Assembly: GCA_000226015.1 (NCBI GenBank)
Contig: JH152653.1
Coordinates: 46,367 to 66,913 of the forward strand
Source of the DNA: Mnemiopsis leidyi
Lineage: Eukaryota; Ctenophora; Tentaculata; Lobata; Bolinopsidae
Reading direction: 5' to 3'
DNA: 20,547 nucleotides
Shown here: in pieces, positions 1 through 10,280 of the stretch
How positions within the stretch are numbered: the stretch's first letter is position 1
Layout of the letters: each line of letters begins with the position of its first letter
Made by a program: the position numbers and the translations under genes
Notes under the pieces: model-generated
What the model was told of the DNA's origin: nothing
Databases searched by the model: none
What the model saw: only the letters and a program-made list of their open reading frames with translations

Positions 1-225
<225 letters not shown>

Positions 226-1568
226 CAATCTTTTTATTATTCCTTCTGGGGTCCGCTAATTGTTATGTAAAGCGTTAAGTGGCCCAAACGTTCCCATCCC
301 AACTACAATAACTCATGCGAGACTGACAAAGGTGGTATAAACTTTGCTGGGCACTGTGGGAGTATGAGCTGTATAACATGACATCTGAAGGACCAGGTGC
401 AGGACATTAAACAGGGTGGCTCAGGTTTAGGGAGTGTTGCCAGCTATTTACAACCAATATGGTGGTGGTTTTATCTCAAGGTTTGTTGTGAGGTGTGGAG
501 CAGCAGCGCAGTTTAAGTTTTAGTTTTTGCAGACGTTCATTAACTTGCAGCTACCCAGGATACAGGGAGAAAACATCCTATCTGGAAGGAGATGGAACAA
601 TAAAAGCAACTAGAAACATAACTTGATTGAATATTGACAAAGGTATCCAATCCTTAATTTTTGAATTAAGATATAAAAAGGTACAGATAAAGCGAGTAAT
701 TGTGTTACTAGTCTTAAAATGTAGAAGGGATAATGATTTTGATATGTTGACAATAAATATTTTTGCCTTTCCGCACATATAAAGAGCATCTAAAATGGGT
801 TCGAAATATGTGTTAAGCCGAGCTCTCTTAAAGCGAAGAATGAAAAAGGCCAGCCGAATGATTGAGTGATTCCTGTATTGCATGTAGTTGTACGGACACG
901 AATCTGAATACCATGTTGTCACGATCTAGGATACCTGGTTGGAGCTGTACTACACGGACACTGTGACTTGCAGGTTTAGAGCGGAAATAGCGGACGTTAT
1001 TATTATAAATTAGCCGAGTAAATACAGTGTTTAATTCTTAACCTGACGGTCATTACTCGGTGGTATTCAAGATGACGAAGCTTGCTGAAAATATGAATAC
1101 CATATTTCATGTATTCATTCCTTGCTAAAATTAGACGGTTTGAATGTCTTTCTCTTAGTCGCCTTCAGAAGCCTTACAACACTAAAAAGCTCTTCTTCTG
1201 AAAAATCTGAAAAATAAACTCAAAAATCTGATAAATTAACTTAAAAGAAACAGCAATTCCGGCAGCGATGTGCTACTTGAAACTTCTTATTGTTTAAACG
1301 AAGTCAGTTGAGGCACTAACCAAATTGAGGCACTAACCAAGGAGAGGAAATCGCAAAACGTAAAACGGTAAAATATCCTAGCTCAAGTCTGGAGCCAGGT
1401 CATTAGATGAAGCGGTCAGACGTCGTCGGGCGAAATGATCGGTAGTTTGTAGTTGCAAAGCTGCTTACGTGTTAGCAAATCAGATCAGGATGTGTATTTC
1501 AGCTTCAGTGCAGTTACAACTATAGCTTTGGTCGTTGACTTGAAGTTCAACCTTAAGTAGCATGTCAA

Positions 1569-1655
1569 TGTACATTGTATGAATAGTGTACTTTGTCTAA
1601 TATGAATAGTGTATATTGTCCAATATACATTGTATGAATAGTGTACATTGTCCAA
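1569..1655. repeat. Short tandem repeat, 23-bp unit
   Basis: The unit tatgaatagtgta followed by a TTGTC-AA ending occurs at 1578-1600, 1601-1623 and 1633-1655, with small differences. The flanking string tacattgtatgaatag occurs at about 1571 and 1627, so a larger unit of about 56 bp also appears duplicated. It is non-coding. Confidence 0.8.
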
Positions 1656-1958
1656 TAAAAATTTTGAATCTAAAAGTAACAAATAGTAGCAAATAGAAAA
1701 TAGAAAAGACTACTAAAACGATGTTAATGACATGTTTATTGATAGATAAAGCTAGAAAGGTTAGTTAATAATTTCCCGTTTTCACTTTATTCTAGCCTGA
1801 GTAACCTCAAAGAACCGGAGGATGTAAAGTTATTCAATTATCAGTCGGAAAATATTTTTGGTGTGCTAGTAATATGCCACAAGAATCCAAGACAAACCAT
1901 TAAAGAAGTAATACAGAGTGTGAGACCCACAAATTTGTCACTATAGTAATAAATGTAG

Positions 1959-2289
1959 CACGTGTGGTGAGTCTGACAGATGCATCTTAATAGAAGCACA
2001 AACAACAGTAAAATGGCCCGGAAGGTAAACTAATAAACACGTAGTTGGATCCTTGCTGAGGCCGACGTTTGATCCTAGTTAATCATCAAACACCTTGATA
2101 TATCTGCTGATATTGATGACCATTCATCTTGTTGATATTCGACGAGTTCGTCAGAAGCAGGCAACTCCCAATTCTCATATAGTTTCGAGCACGTGACCTG
2201 ATCTAACTGAAGGAGATGCCCTGAATCTGCCCACGTGGAACTTATCAGTCGGTACTTAGTAGATTGATAGAATTAGGAGGGAGCACGTG
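1959..2289. promoter_or_regulatory. Cluster of four CACGTG E-boxes
   Basis: Canonical palindromic E-boxes lie at 1959-1964, 2190-2195, 2232-2237 and 2284-2289. Two of them share the longer string gagcacgtga. In AT-rich DNA a specific 6-mer of this kind is expected less than once per 4 kb. CACGTG is bound by bHLH factors such as USF, MYC/MAX, TFE/MITF and CLOCK. No gene start is visible nearby, so a regulatory role is only an inference. Confidence 0.25.
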
Positions 2290-2718
2290 ATTACTGTTTT
2301 ACTACTCTAGCCTGGTGTGGTTCTAGTAGAAACGCGAATACCACGTAAATAATTATGTGTACATTTTCTAGCGTACACACACATACAAAACTTAACTATA
2401 TAATAAACTGGTTAAGCATATCGCAAAAGCTGGAGATCTGGTCTAATCACTGCAATTCAAACGACATTGTATCAACACTAATTAAATTATGGCCTCGTAT
2501 TGGTTGGCGTTACGCACGTCATCCAAAACCAGAGGCTGGTTTGGAGATTGCAATGATTCACATTGCCTTACTCTAATCAGAATGTTTATACTGGACAGTA
2601 AACAAACATCAATGGCACAGCACGCTCGATTCTACCAGGCCCCACTCAAACAATAGGTTGCAGTGTTAACAACACGAATATACCGTCAAAAACTATGAAC
2701 CGCTCCATGCGCTGAGTA

Positions 2719-3124
2719 CAGTAAACCCTCGATTTACCGGGCCTCTATTTACCGTGTCCCTCTATTTACCGGGCCTCCTTTCTTTCCCCCGAGAAGCTTG
2801 ACAACAGTCCAGCACACGATCGTGTATCAGCATGACGTTATCGCATACGCCGATGGCACGACACGAAAGATCAATTAAGAGTCGGACAAGGCCATGGGAT
2901 ATGAGCTTTCAATAGCAGGCACCGGCACACGTGATATACCCTCAAAGAGCACTTTTATCAACAAACAAAAATCAGAAATGTTTATGTTTAACTGTCAATA
3001 ACTTAAGTTTCTATTTTTGGCCAGAATTAGGCCATATTTTGGTCAAATTCTATTTACCGGGCCCCTCTATTTATCGGGCCTCAACCCTTTCCCCCAAGAG
3101 GCCCGGTAAATCGAGGGTTTACTG
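2719..3124. mobile_element. Non-autonomous pogo/Tigger-like MITE
   Basis: The element has perfect 27-bp terminal inverted repeats at 2719-2745 and 3098-3124. They begin CAGTAAACCCTCGATTTACC and are flanked by TA on both sides (2717-2718 and 3125-3126). A CAG...CTG end and a TA target duplication are hallmarks of the Tc1/mariner superfamily, and the CTCGATTTACC-type end resembles pogo/Tigger. Inside are direct subterminal copies of the ctatttaccggg motif with a following ccctttccccc-type string, near 2745-2792 and 3050-3097. At 406 bp it has no room for a transposase and no open frame that looks like one, so it must have been mobilised in trans. Confidence 0.88.
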
Positions 3125-3126
3125 TA

Positions 3127-4701
3127 TACAGATCGCTAAACCTTGTTTCAGGGAGGCTTTCAACCTGTAATGGTGTAAAATTGCTCAGAAAAGTTTTTTA
3201 GTCAGACATCAAATAAGTTAACGATGGTGATATGACCGGTAGGAATTATCTTATGACGTGACGGGTTTTCATTTCAAGTATTGCCAAGAGGGGATAGCGT
3301 TGAACTTGAGCATTCTTGTTGAAAGTGTCTGAAAATAGCTCCGAGTGAAATTACCGCAGTGACACTAATCGTCGATATTGCCTTAAGAGTAACTATAAAT
3401 TTTTAAACTTTGGTTACAGCTTGCTTAAATGGACATGATAGAAGTTTTCTGTGATTTTCATGGCCTTAGGCTTAACTATCAATCTTTTAACAAGACTTTT
3501 GTTGCAGTTTGTTTAAACAGACAAAATTGAAGTTTTCTCCGATTTTCACTAGTCAACTCATTACTATAACCCAGAATCAGATCGACACAGCTAAATTTAC
3601 ATTTTTAAAACAGCCAGTCAGACAATTTGTCCACTTACGACTTTATCACTATTACAATTACGTATCAATATCGGCTTTTAAAAAGGGTGGGTAAGTCATG
3701 GAAGCACTTACCAAACTTATCATAAACATGTTACGAAACTGAAAAAAGGATCATCAACACGGTCAAGGTTTACAAATGTTTGAACGCACAAACCAGGCCA
3801 AGCTAAACACAACTCGATATAAATGGAACTGTGAACAAGGTTTCATTATTGTAGTCCATGTATGCACAGTTTCTGATGCCGCGAGGCTGAAATTGCTGGG
3901 GTTAAAGAGTTAAAAACATAAACCGGGAGAGTTTACATGTACCTTATACCTGTTGACAGGACCAGCAAGATATCGTATGATGAAAGGTTGAGTCGCATTA
4001 AAAACCCACTGGTTGTCAGCAAACTATATGGGCCGTGCGGCACAAGTTAAGAGAAAGGATTTTTGCCGGCAAACCTGATATGGCTCTAGGCAGTAATTGA
4101 GTTACTGTTGATTGGATTAGAAATTGTGTGCGGTTTTAATTTATTCCCATTGATTGCTAATGATTAAGAATTTGAAGTTCCTGTCCCATCGTCAATTGAT
4201 TAATATCATACTAAGAATAATTATGGAATAACTTGAAGTTTGATCAAAGAACGGGTTAACTTCAAGTGCACGTGAGAATTTATCATACATCGATTACTTT
4301 TCACGAGCGCAAAATAAAACTCGCATATCATGGCAATAATTTATGAAAGTTTTGCATTGTATTCTCAAGAACATGGTCATATCAATACTGAGCTATGTGG
4401 CTAAAGCCGGCAAATGGTATGCGAAAATAGTGATAGAAAGTCTAAAATTTCGCCTAAAATGAGAATCTCTAAATCACGAAATATTTACAACTAAACCAAA
4501 CATAGCAGTAGGAGATTCAGATACCAAACAGAAGACTCCCAAAACGATTAAGTGTAGACTCGTAGTGTAAACACAGCTGTCCTGAATAACATTTCAAATT
4601 GCCCAAGTCTTAAACTAATTACAAATTGACTTGGCGTCGTGAGGTGTAACCGCGATGTTGAGGTCACGTGCTCTCACACGACGTGGACCGACTGGACGCT
4701 C
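3127..4701. other. Intergenic or 3'-flank region without recognisable genes
   Basis: No convincing exon was seen on either strand. The stretch contains a diverged direct repeat at 3413-3460 and 3501-3548. A minus-strand AATAAA at 4145-4140 lies about 560 bases beyond the stop of the small minus-strand gene and could be its polyadenylation signal, but nothing else supports that. Confidence 0.5.
3413..3548. repeat. Diverged 48-bp direct repeat
   Basis: Bases 3413-3460 and 3501-3548 align without gaps over 48 bp with 10 mismatches, about 79% identity. Both end in gaagttttct-NN-gattttca. The offset is 88 bp, so this may be an old tandem duplication of a unit near 88 bp. Confidence 0.7.
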
Positions 4702-6107
4702 TTAATAGTTGTCCCAACTCGCAGCTTCAGCTTTCTCTCGCATAACTTGGTCGTACCAGGGTTTGCAGTACCGCGAATCTTCGAGAATCTCCGAAAATCT
4801 TTCCTCTTTGGGCGCCTGAAAAAAAGAAAGTTAGGATAGCTTAGCTGAGAGAAGATAATTAGAAGATCTAGCATCACGAGCATTATCTGCCAAATTATGG
4901 GTCATGCTAATGATGTGACGCTACGTACGTGCGATGTGTACGTGCGATGTGTACGTGTATACGTGTATACGTGCGATGTGTATACAATGAAATATGCAGT
5001 GTCTGTGTTAAGTGTACATTATGCACCTGGCTGTCGGCTCTGACTCTTTATGACCATTACTGCACGTAAAAGAATACATAATTCAGCATAGCATGTGCAA
5101 TGAATATTTATGATATAATCCGGGCCTTTTGCTATATAGAAAATCAAAATCGTAGCTAGAATAAATTGATGGTAAAAAGGTTATTGGTCGGTGATAAACG
5201 GACGGTGCTTTACTGTTTACATAAAAATCGATCTCTTACCACTGAACGTTCGATAGCAAGCTGAGCTGCTCGGAATCCACGGAAGTTACGGAGTTGCAAC
5301 TCAATGTCATCGATCCTGCTTAGAGCAATCTGAAAACAGCAACGCTAGTGAATGGATTTTCGAAAGAATAACCTTGAATAAGTTTGGCAAACTTTGCCTA
5401 AGTTTTGACGGGTAGTAAGTATGGAAAAATGCTGGCCTCTTGACCCTCTGAAGTTTCAGGGTAGAAGAAGTTAAGTCTTTACAGTATATAGATGAAATCT
5501 AAAATATTAAAAAAAGTATTTTACCCCAACATCAGGATCATTAGACTGGTTGAACCACCAATCATCGAACCGCAGACCATATTCAGCCTGGTGACTTGTG
5601 CGGTAATTCAATCTGAGAGGTCAAAAGTCAGCAAAAATTGTCCAACAATACTAAGCTTTTTCTCTAGATTTTTCGGCGAGTCTTCTTTTTTAATATATGC
5701 AACACGGGTCATAACATCGAATATCTAGTCTCTCATGGAGAGCCAACAATGAAACCAAAAATAGCAATCATTCACCTCATAATTGGGAACATGACTTTGT
5801 CCAGGGCAGCTTTCAATGGTTTAACTGGAACAGGATCTATCCTGCCAGTCCGGGGAACCTGACTCTTGGGCAGCATATTGGGAGTAAGATCGTGCTGGAT
5901 CTGGAATAATCGTTACAGTCAGGAATAGTTTAGGTATTTTCATAACACTCACAAAATTCAAACAAAAAGGTAAGATATTCGAAATAGAAATTTTAAAATA
6001 TCAGACTTAAAAGCACGAACCTTGGCTACTGCCATGCGTCCAGGTGTATGTTGTACACCAAACCGAGCAGCAGTTTTACCGACTTGGGAGGTATAAGTTA
6101 GAGACAT
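4702..6107 (-). CDS. Unrecognised small protein, 167 aa, five exons
   Basis: Exons in transcript order: 6107-6021, 5900-5776, 5612-5525, 5329-5240 and 4815-4702. Each has AG before it and GT after it, and the frame is kept at every junction (phases 0, 2, 0, 0). The ATG sits in a good context (GCACCATGT). The N-terminus MSLTYTSQVGKTAARFGVQH is basic. A middle segment has the aromatic cluster RFDDWWFNQSNDPDVG at about residues 84-99. Next comes a predicted helix (ALSRIDDIELQLRNF). The C-terminus is charged, has a WYDQVMREK motif and ends WDNY. There is no signal peptide or membrane segment. I do not recognise the family. The look is that of a small, conserved structural protein, and a ciliary or cytoskeletal role would be a guess. 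The intron before exon 5 carries a GTGCGATGTGTAC repeat. Confidence is high that it is a real gene because five exons join cleanly, and low on function. Confidence 0.8.
4921..4985. repeat. Short tandem repeat in intron 4 of the small gene
   Basis: The 13-base unit gtgcgatgtgtac is repeated, then the 8-base unit gtgtatac twice, then gtgcgatgtgtatac. It lies inside the intron between exons 4 and 5 (5239-4816) and does not reach either splice site. Confidence 0.8.
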
Positions 6108-6674
6108 GGTGCCTAGAGATATGTTGACTTGTTAAAGCGGAAATAATAGAATCAACATCTCTACGTCAAATACCCAGCTTCGGAAAACTTATACTTTATA
6201 AATATACCATGAATACTAGCAAACATTTCCAGTACACTTTTAATGAAGTAACATTAACTTTGCAAACGTCTATATTATAATCAAACAATGATATATTTAC
6301 ATTCCATACACAAAATACAGGATCAAAGCGTAACAGAAAAGCTCTCATCATAAAAACTTTATAAAACTTCGGGTAAAACTTCCAGCAAAATTATGTTAGC
6401 ATATCAATCGGATATTATCAAGAATTTTAACAAAAATATATCATGAAAACAATGTTAAGGCTCCTGTTCAGAGCCGAGGTAAAAAAGTGTCTGGTTGAGA
6501 AGTTAATGTAGGTTTAGGAACTGTATCAACGAGGCCAATGATGTATAAAACCCAAACAAATAAATAATCAGTACATTAAGATGTCAGTCTATCAATTGAT
6601 AGTTGAATAGAACAAATCAAGGAGCACGAGATTCTTGCTCCATCAAACTCTTCAGGTCACATCAGAGCAACTCT
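6108..6674. other. AT-rich spacer between two minus-strand genes
   Basis: This spacer lies between the stop of the coiled-coil gene and the start of the 167-aa gene. It is strongly AT-rich with no coding frame. It should hold the 3' end of the first transcript and the promoter of the second, but no clear AATAAA on the minus strand or TATA box was identified. Confidence 0.5.
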
Positions 6675-9600
6675 TCAGTAATGCCTATGCCTGAAATTAA
6701 AGTTTACTATTCATTGGTTAGATAACAATCGCATTTGGTTTATGGTCATGCTTTTTCGCACCTGATGTGCAAATGGGCCATGATGATTATATAAGTCATA
6801 CAAAAGTGATTAGAAAAGTGGCACTAGTTAATGCTCCTGTGAAGAATGAATAAAACGTAAATTATTAGTAAATGCGATAGGATGTTTTAATTTCTCGTTT
6901 CTAGGAAAACGAAATCAGGCGTACGCTGACAACCCCGGACAAGCGACCACAATTCTTGTACATATTAGGGCGAAAAGCAAGTTGCTACCACATTCACGAC
7001 TTACTGTTGCGATAAACAAATAAAGAAATATAGTTAAACCTTTAGATAAAGGTAATTTTGGGAAGGGTCACCAATTATGACCAAGGTGAATTTAGAAAGC
7101 AGTGCTTTCTAGCTTCTGGAGGGTTAACATTTGTGAGCCACCCATGACCCAATAATTCCTTTCTCTATAAAACGTGACAACTTACTCCGAATATTCCATG
7201 AAAGGTGAGTTAGAGGGTGGTGCAGTCTGTTCCCCATGGCTAGCAGCTAATGTAGCTCCAATGCTCTGCTCGAAACCACGACTTTCCAAACCAGATCGAG
7301 AGAAGTGTCCGGGATCTGACTGTTAAATATGAGGGGGTGACCAACAGTGGGAGAGAGCGTACATTTGTTTATTGGAATCCTCTTATCTAATAAGTTAAAG
7401 GACTTATCATTTCTTCTTAGGTTAATTTTGAAAAGGGAAACATAACATTTTTAGCCTACATTGTTAACTTTATATTCTGAGTCGGAGCTTATTAGTTTCA
7501 ATGCGTACGAATTTCGACATTTCTTGGCAACGGTTGCAAATTGCCTGGCGCCTGCATCAGCTTCTCAGAATTGCATTCAACCATATTCTACACATCATTG
7601 TCTCTAAACGTACGTGCGAATGGTGCTTAAAAAGCCAATCAGGTGATCCATTGCTACACTATTGAGTCACTGCGCGTTACAATTACGCAAGATTTTACTC
7701 CTTGCAAAATTCTTTTAAAAGATATAAAGGTAAGGTTTTGAATAATATTTTCTGGTTTTTTAGGAGCGCAATCATTATGATCTCATCGTTTGTGACCATT
7801 ACCGCAATACAACCGGATGTGAATCTTTTGCATCATCGAACTCTAAATAAATTCTTAGGTTGAAGGTTTCACGAGTACTAACTCCTAAAACTAAACAATT
7901 AATCAAAAGAAGGAATAAATTTGATTTATAAAAAGGAATCGCGAATTGAAAGCATATGTTAAATTTTGGGTACAGAAACGATGAATCATGGGGCACTTTG
8001 CACAGCACACTGCACAAGTCATGTATGAATTTTATCAACCACATCACATAGTACCGGAGCAAGAAGCGCAGTGAGCGCAGCAAAGCGGCGCTGCAGCGCG
8101 CCCGGACTGATACCGTCAATTCCCATGCTCTCAACGATACTCCTATTTACAGCCTCCTGACAAATGTATGGAGTTACACAGCTAGTTACTCTGGAGTTTT
8201 TACTTACTATTTGCAGCTTGGCTTGAAGCTGTTTCCTGACGTGGCGTTCCATTGAATAGTATCGCTTTAGCTCCGCGACCTTGTGTTGTTTTGTGAATGT
8301 GACTGAGTAAAACATTCGAGATCTTTCAAAGTATCAAGGACGAAAGACTTTTTGACTTGTTAAATTTAAGCAAACACTTAATTTAACTCTCGGTTAGTTG
8401 GTAAACCTGGCAGGAAAGCACTGCTAACTGATTTTTGTAATCATCAGTCAGTTTCTTTTCAGTCAGCAGTTGATCGTTTAAACTGTCTATCATCTGAAAA
8501 TGTTTTCATTTCAGTCAAGAAAAATTTACCCATATTCTAGTGAAACATGAAATGTTAGGGCATTCCAAGAAAACAGTAGGAGTAATATCTGATTAACATT
8601 TACCAGTTGATTCTCTTCCAGGGATGTAGAGAGGGAGTCACATCTCCTTTCTTGTTCCATTTTCTTAGCTTCACACTCCGTTACTTGAATCTTCAGGAAA
8701 CTGTTTTCAGATACCTGAGTTTTATCTTACTGTGACTTGAGCATGTTCATTCAACATACATTGACAAATATAATTTGACGATATAATTTGGCAATATCTT
8801 GGTGTCATATTTGTAAGTAAAGGCGGCACGGAAAGGCCACAACAAACACTACATAAAAATGAGAATACTGCAGTTCTCTTTGTAAAACCAGCAATGAACC
8901 AGATAGGTATTTTGCACTCACTAAAGCAGAGTAATCTTGCTCCACTTTGGTCTTCATCCGATCTATCACTCTATCTTTCTCGTAGAGCTGGTCACGGAGA
9001 TCTTTCACTGCTGCCGCTGCTTGGTCGATCTTCAGTCGTTGTGCGTTAGCGTTCTGAGAGGTTCGGTACTTAAGAATGCAGGCTCGAATAGGTCGCCAAT
9101 GATCATGCTGGTACTCATTGATCACAAGATATGATGCACAAAATGAATACTGCCATAAGACAGTAAAAGTGTGTTAACAAAATCTATAAGACTCGACTGA
9201 CAACAGTTCTGACCTTATCGCCATCGCTAAAGGATCGTATCTCGTTGTTTTTGTGCTCCAGTTCCATTCTCAATTGCGATATCTCTTTCTGGTACTCAGA
9301 GTTACTTGTCTTTATAGACATTGCCTGAAAACGGCTTTAATTAAACATGATATTTTAACACTGTTAAACAATGTAAACCTAAACCCATAATTGTTAATTG
9401 ACGAATTAAATTTAAATGTTCCACAAAAAGCCTTGTAAAAACTTATAAAGTCTATGCAATCTCATTTTCATCATAATATTACTGTTTTTGTTAATGTGGT
9501 AATTCTTTTGCCACCAACGCGTTGGCGGCAAAAGAATTACTCCACACCACTGCACACATGACGACCACTCCATCGCATGAAATGAAATTTGAAACCACCT

Positions 9601-10280
9601 ATAACCTAAATCTACAGGGTACCACAGAAACGGCATAAGTGGCAGGAAATCTAATTGACAAGTAAAAAGTATCAGTGAGTATGAAAGTTTCATGTTTTTG
9701 TAACCTAGCTAGAGTTACTACTATCGCGATTAGACATGCCTCAATCCTGAACAAACCTTGCTTTTGTTCTCACAATTATTTCTGAACAAACCTTGCTTTT
9801 GTTCTCACGAGTACTCTCAAGGAGTAGCTTCATCAAGTTGTTGTTCTGTATCAATATCTGTTCTATCTCGTTCTCTTTCTGCTCCATCTCCTTAAGCTTA
9901 TGTACCACCTGGACAGGGAATTGTGCATTATGAAGATTGAATTGTACATCATGAAGATTGAATTGTACATCATGAAGATTGGATTTTACATTATGAAAAA
10001 TGAATTGTACATTATGAATATCGAATGATGATAATAATCCGATACAGTACGAAATCGAAATCTACAATCCGATACCATGTAAAACAACAACCTGATCATG
10101 AGGTATGCTTTCAGTTCGTTTTCTGTGCCTCCCCCCATTCTCTGCGGACCTAGAGCTGGAGGGTATAACTTGGGAACAGGACAAGTTTTGGGAGACTGCT
10201 AGATTGTTGTAGGTGGCACTGTCTACACTTATTGTAGAGATGCTGTCATCCAACTCAGAACCCTCCTCATATTCTGCCAT
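6675..10280 (-). CDS. Coiled-coil protein, about 322 aa, nine exons
   Basis: Exons: 10280-10092, 9908-9792, 9324-9214, 9053-8922, 8714-8604, 8493-8407, 8279-8208, 7319-7186 and 6690-6675. The first seven are whole-codon units (63, 39, 37, 44, 37, 29 and 24 codons), all phase 0-0. Exon 8 leaves two bases, completed in exon 9 to give the C-terminus YSEHRHY. Residues 1-63 are acidic and Ser-rich, opening MAEYEEGSELDDS, with a basic RHRKR patch. From about residue 64 to 273 the chain is rich in Glu, Lys, Gln and Leu with heptad-like spacing (for example KLKEMEQKENEIEQILIQ), typical of a long coiled coil. The tail (about 274-322) is Ser/Gly/Pro-rich. No signal peptide or membrane segment is seen. 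Function is unknown; a scaffold or centrosome/cilium-type role would be a guess. Exon 7 uses an unusual AAG acceptor; the alternative is exon 6 extended to an A|GTTAAA donor joined at TCAG (exon 7 from 8302). Confidence 0.7.
6691..7185 (-). other. Last intron of the coiled-coil gene
   Basis: The donor is GTAAGT directly after TCGGA, and the acceptor is TTTAATTTCAG before the short terminal exon. No other exon is evident inside. If the short terminal exon is wrong, another 3' exon would be needed after 7186 in the same phase. Confidence 0.5.
8022..8147 (-). pseudogene. Possible non-LTR reverse-transcriptase fragment
   Basis: Within the intron between exons 7 and 8 of the coiled-coil gene, the minus strand encodes an open stretch containing SMGIDGISPGALQRRF followed by LLAPVLCDVV. 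The G-x-DGI-x-P-x-x-L spacing followed by a LAP-x-L helix recalls the first conserved block of LINE-type reverse transcriptases. The stretch is markedly more GC-rich than its surroundings, around 8053-8105. No catalytic YxDD motif or further domain is present. It could equally be an in-frame extension of exon 7 or chance. Confidence 0.25.
9499..9540. repeat. 42-bp near-perfect palindrome
   Basis: The arm gtaattcttttgcc-A-cc-aacg is followed directly by its complement with no spacer, and only one base pair mismatches. The axis lies between 9519 and 9520 in aacg|cgtt. Beyond a 2-base offset the symmetry continues as tgtgg/ccaca. It sits in intron 2 of the coiled-coil gene. Confidence 0.9.
9747..9808. 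repeat. Tandem duplication of a splice donor, 35-bp offset
   Basis: The same 27 bases occur at 9747-9773 and 9782-9808. On the minus strand each copy contains the end of exon 2 of the coiled-coil gene and its donor, AAAAGCAAG|GTTTGTTCAG. The functional boundary in my model is the upstream copy (exon end 9792). The second copy offers an identical donor 35 bases further on. Confidence 0.9.
9921..10025. repeat. Minisatellite, five 21-bp units, intron 1
   Basis: Five consecutive 21-base units begin at 9921, 9942, 9963, 9984 and 10005, of the type ttgtacatcatgaagattga. Units 2 and 3 differ by one base and the outer ones are more diverged. The array lies in intron 1 of the coiled-coil gene. Confidence 0.92.

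Noticed and set aside
795..815. tRNA T-loop-like string ggttcgaaat
   Set aside because: No matching acceptor stem, anticodon arm or D-arm could be found around it. No convincing tRNA or snRNA was seen anywhere in the window.
578..922. 114-codon open frame on the minus strand
   Set aside because: It is AT-driven and rich in Ile, Phe, Leu and Tyr. It has no recognisable motif, no splice partners and no good start context. It is plausible by chance in AT-rich DNA.
2931..3170. 79-codon plus-strand frame
   Set aside because: It runs out of the transposon-like element across its inverted end into the flank, so it is a by-product of the MITE sequence.
7500..7620. Possible extra minus-strand exon (NMVECNSEKLMQAPGN) in the intron between exons 7 and 8
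   Set aside because: It is open and codon-like, but the only nearby GT donors give the wrong phase for exon 8 or are weak.
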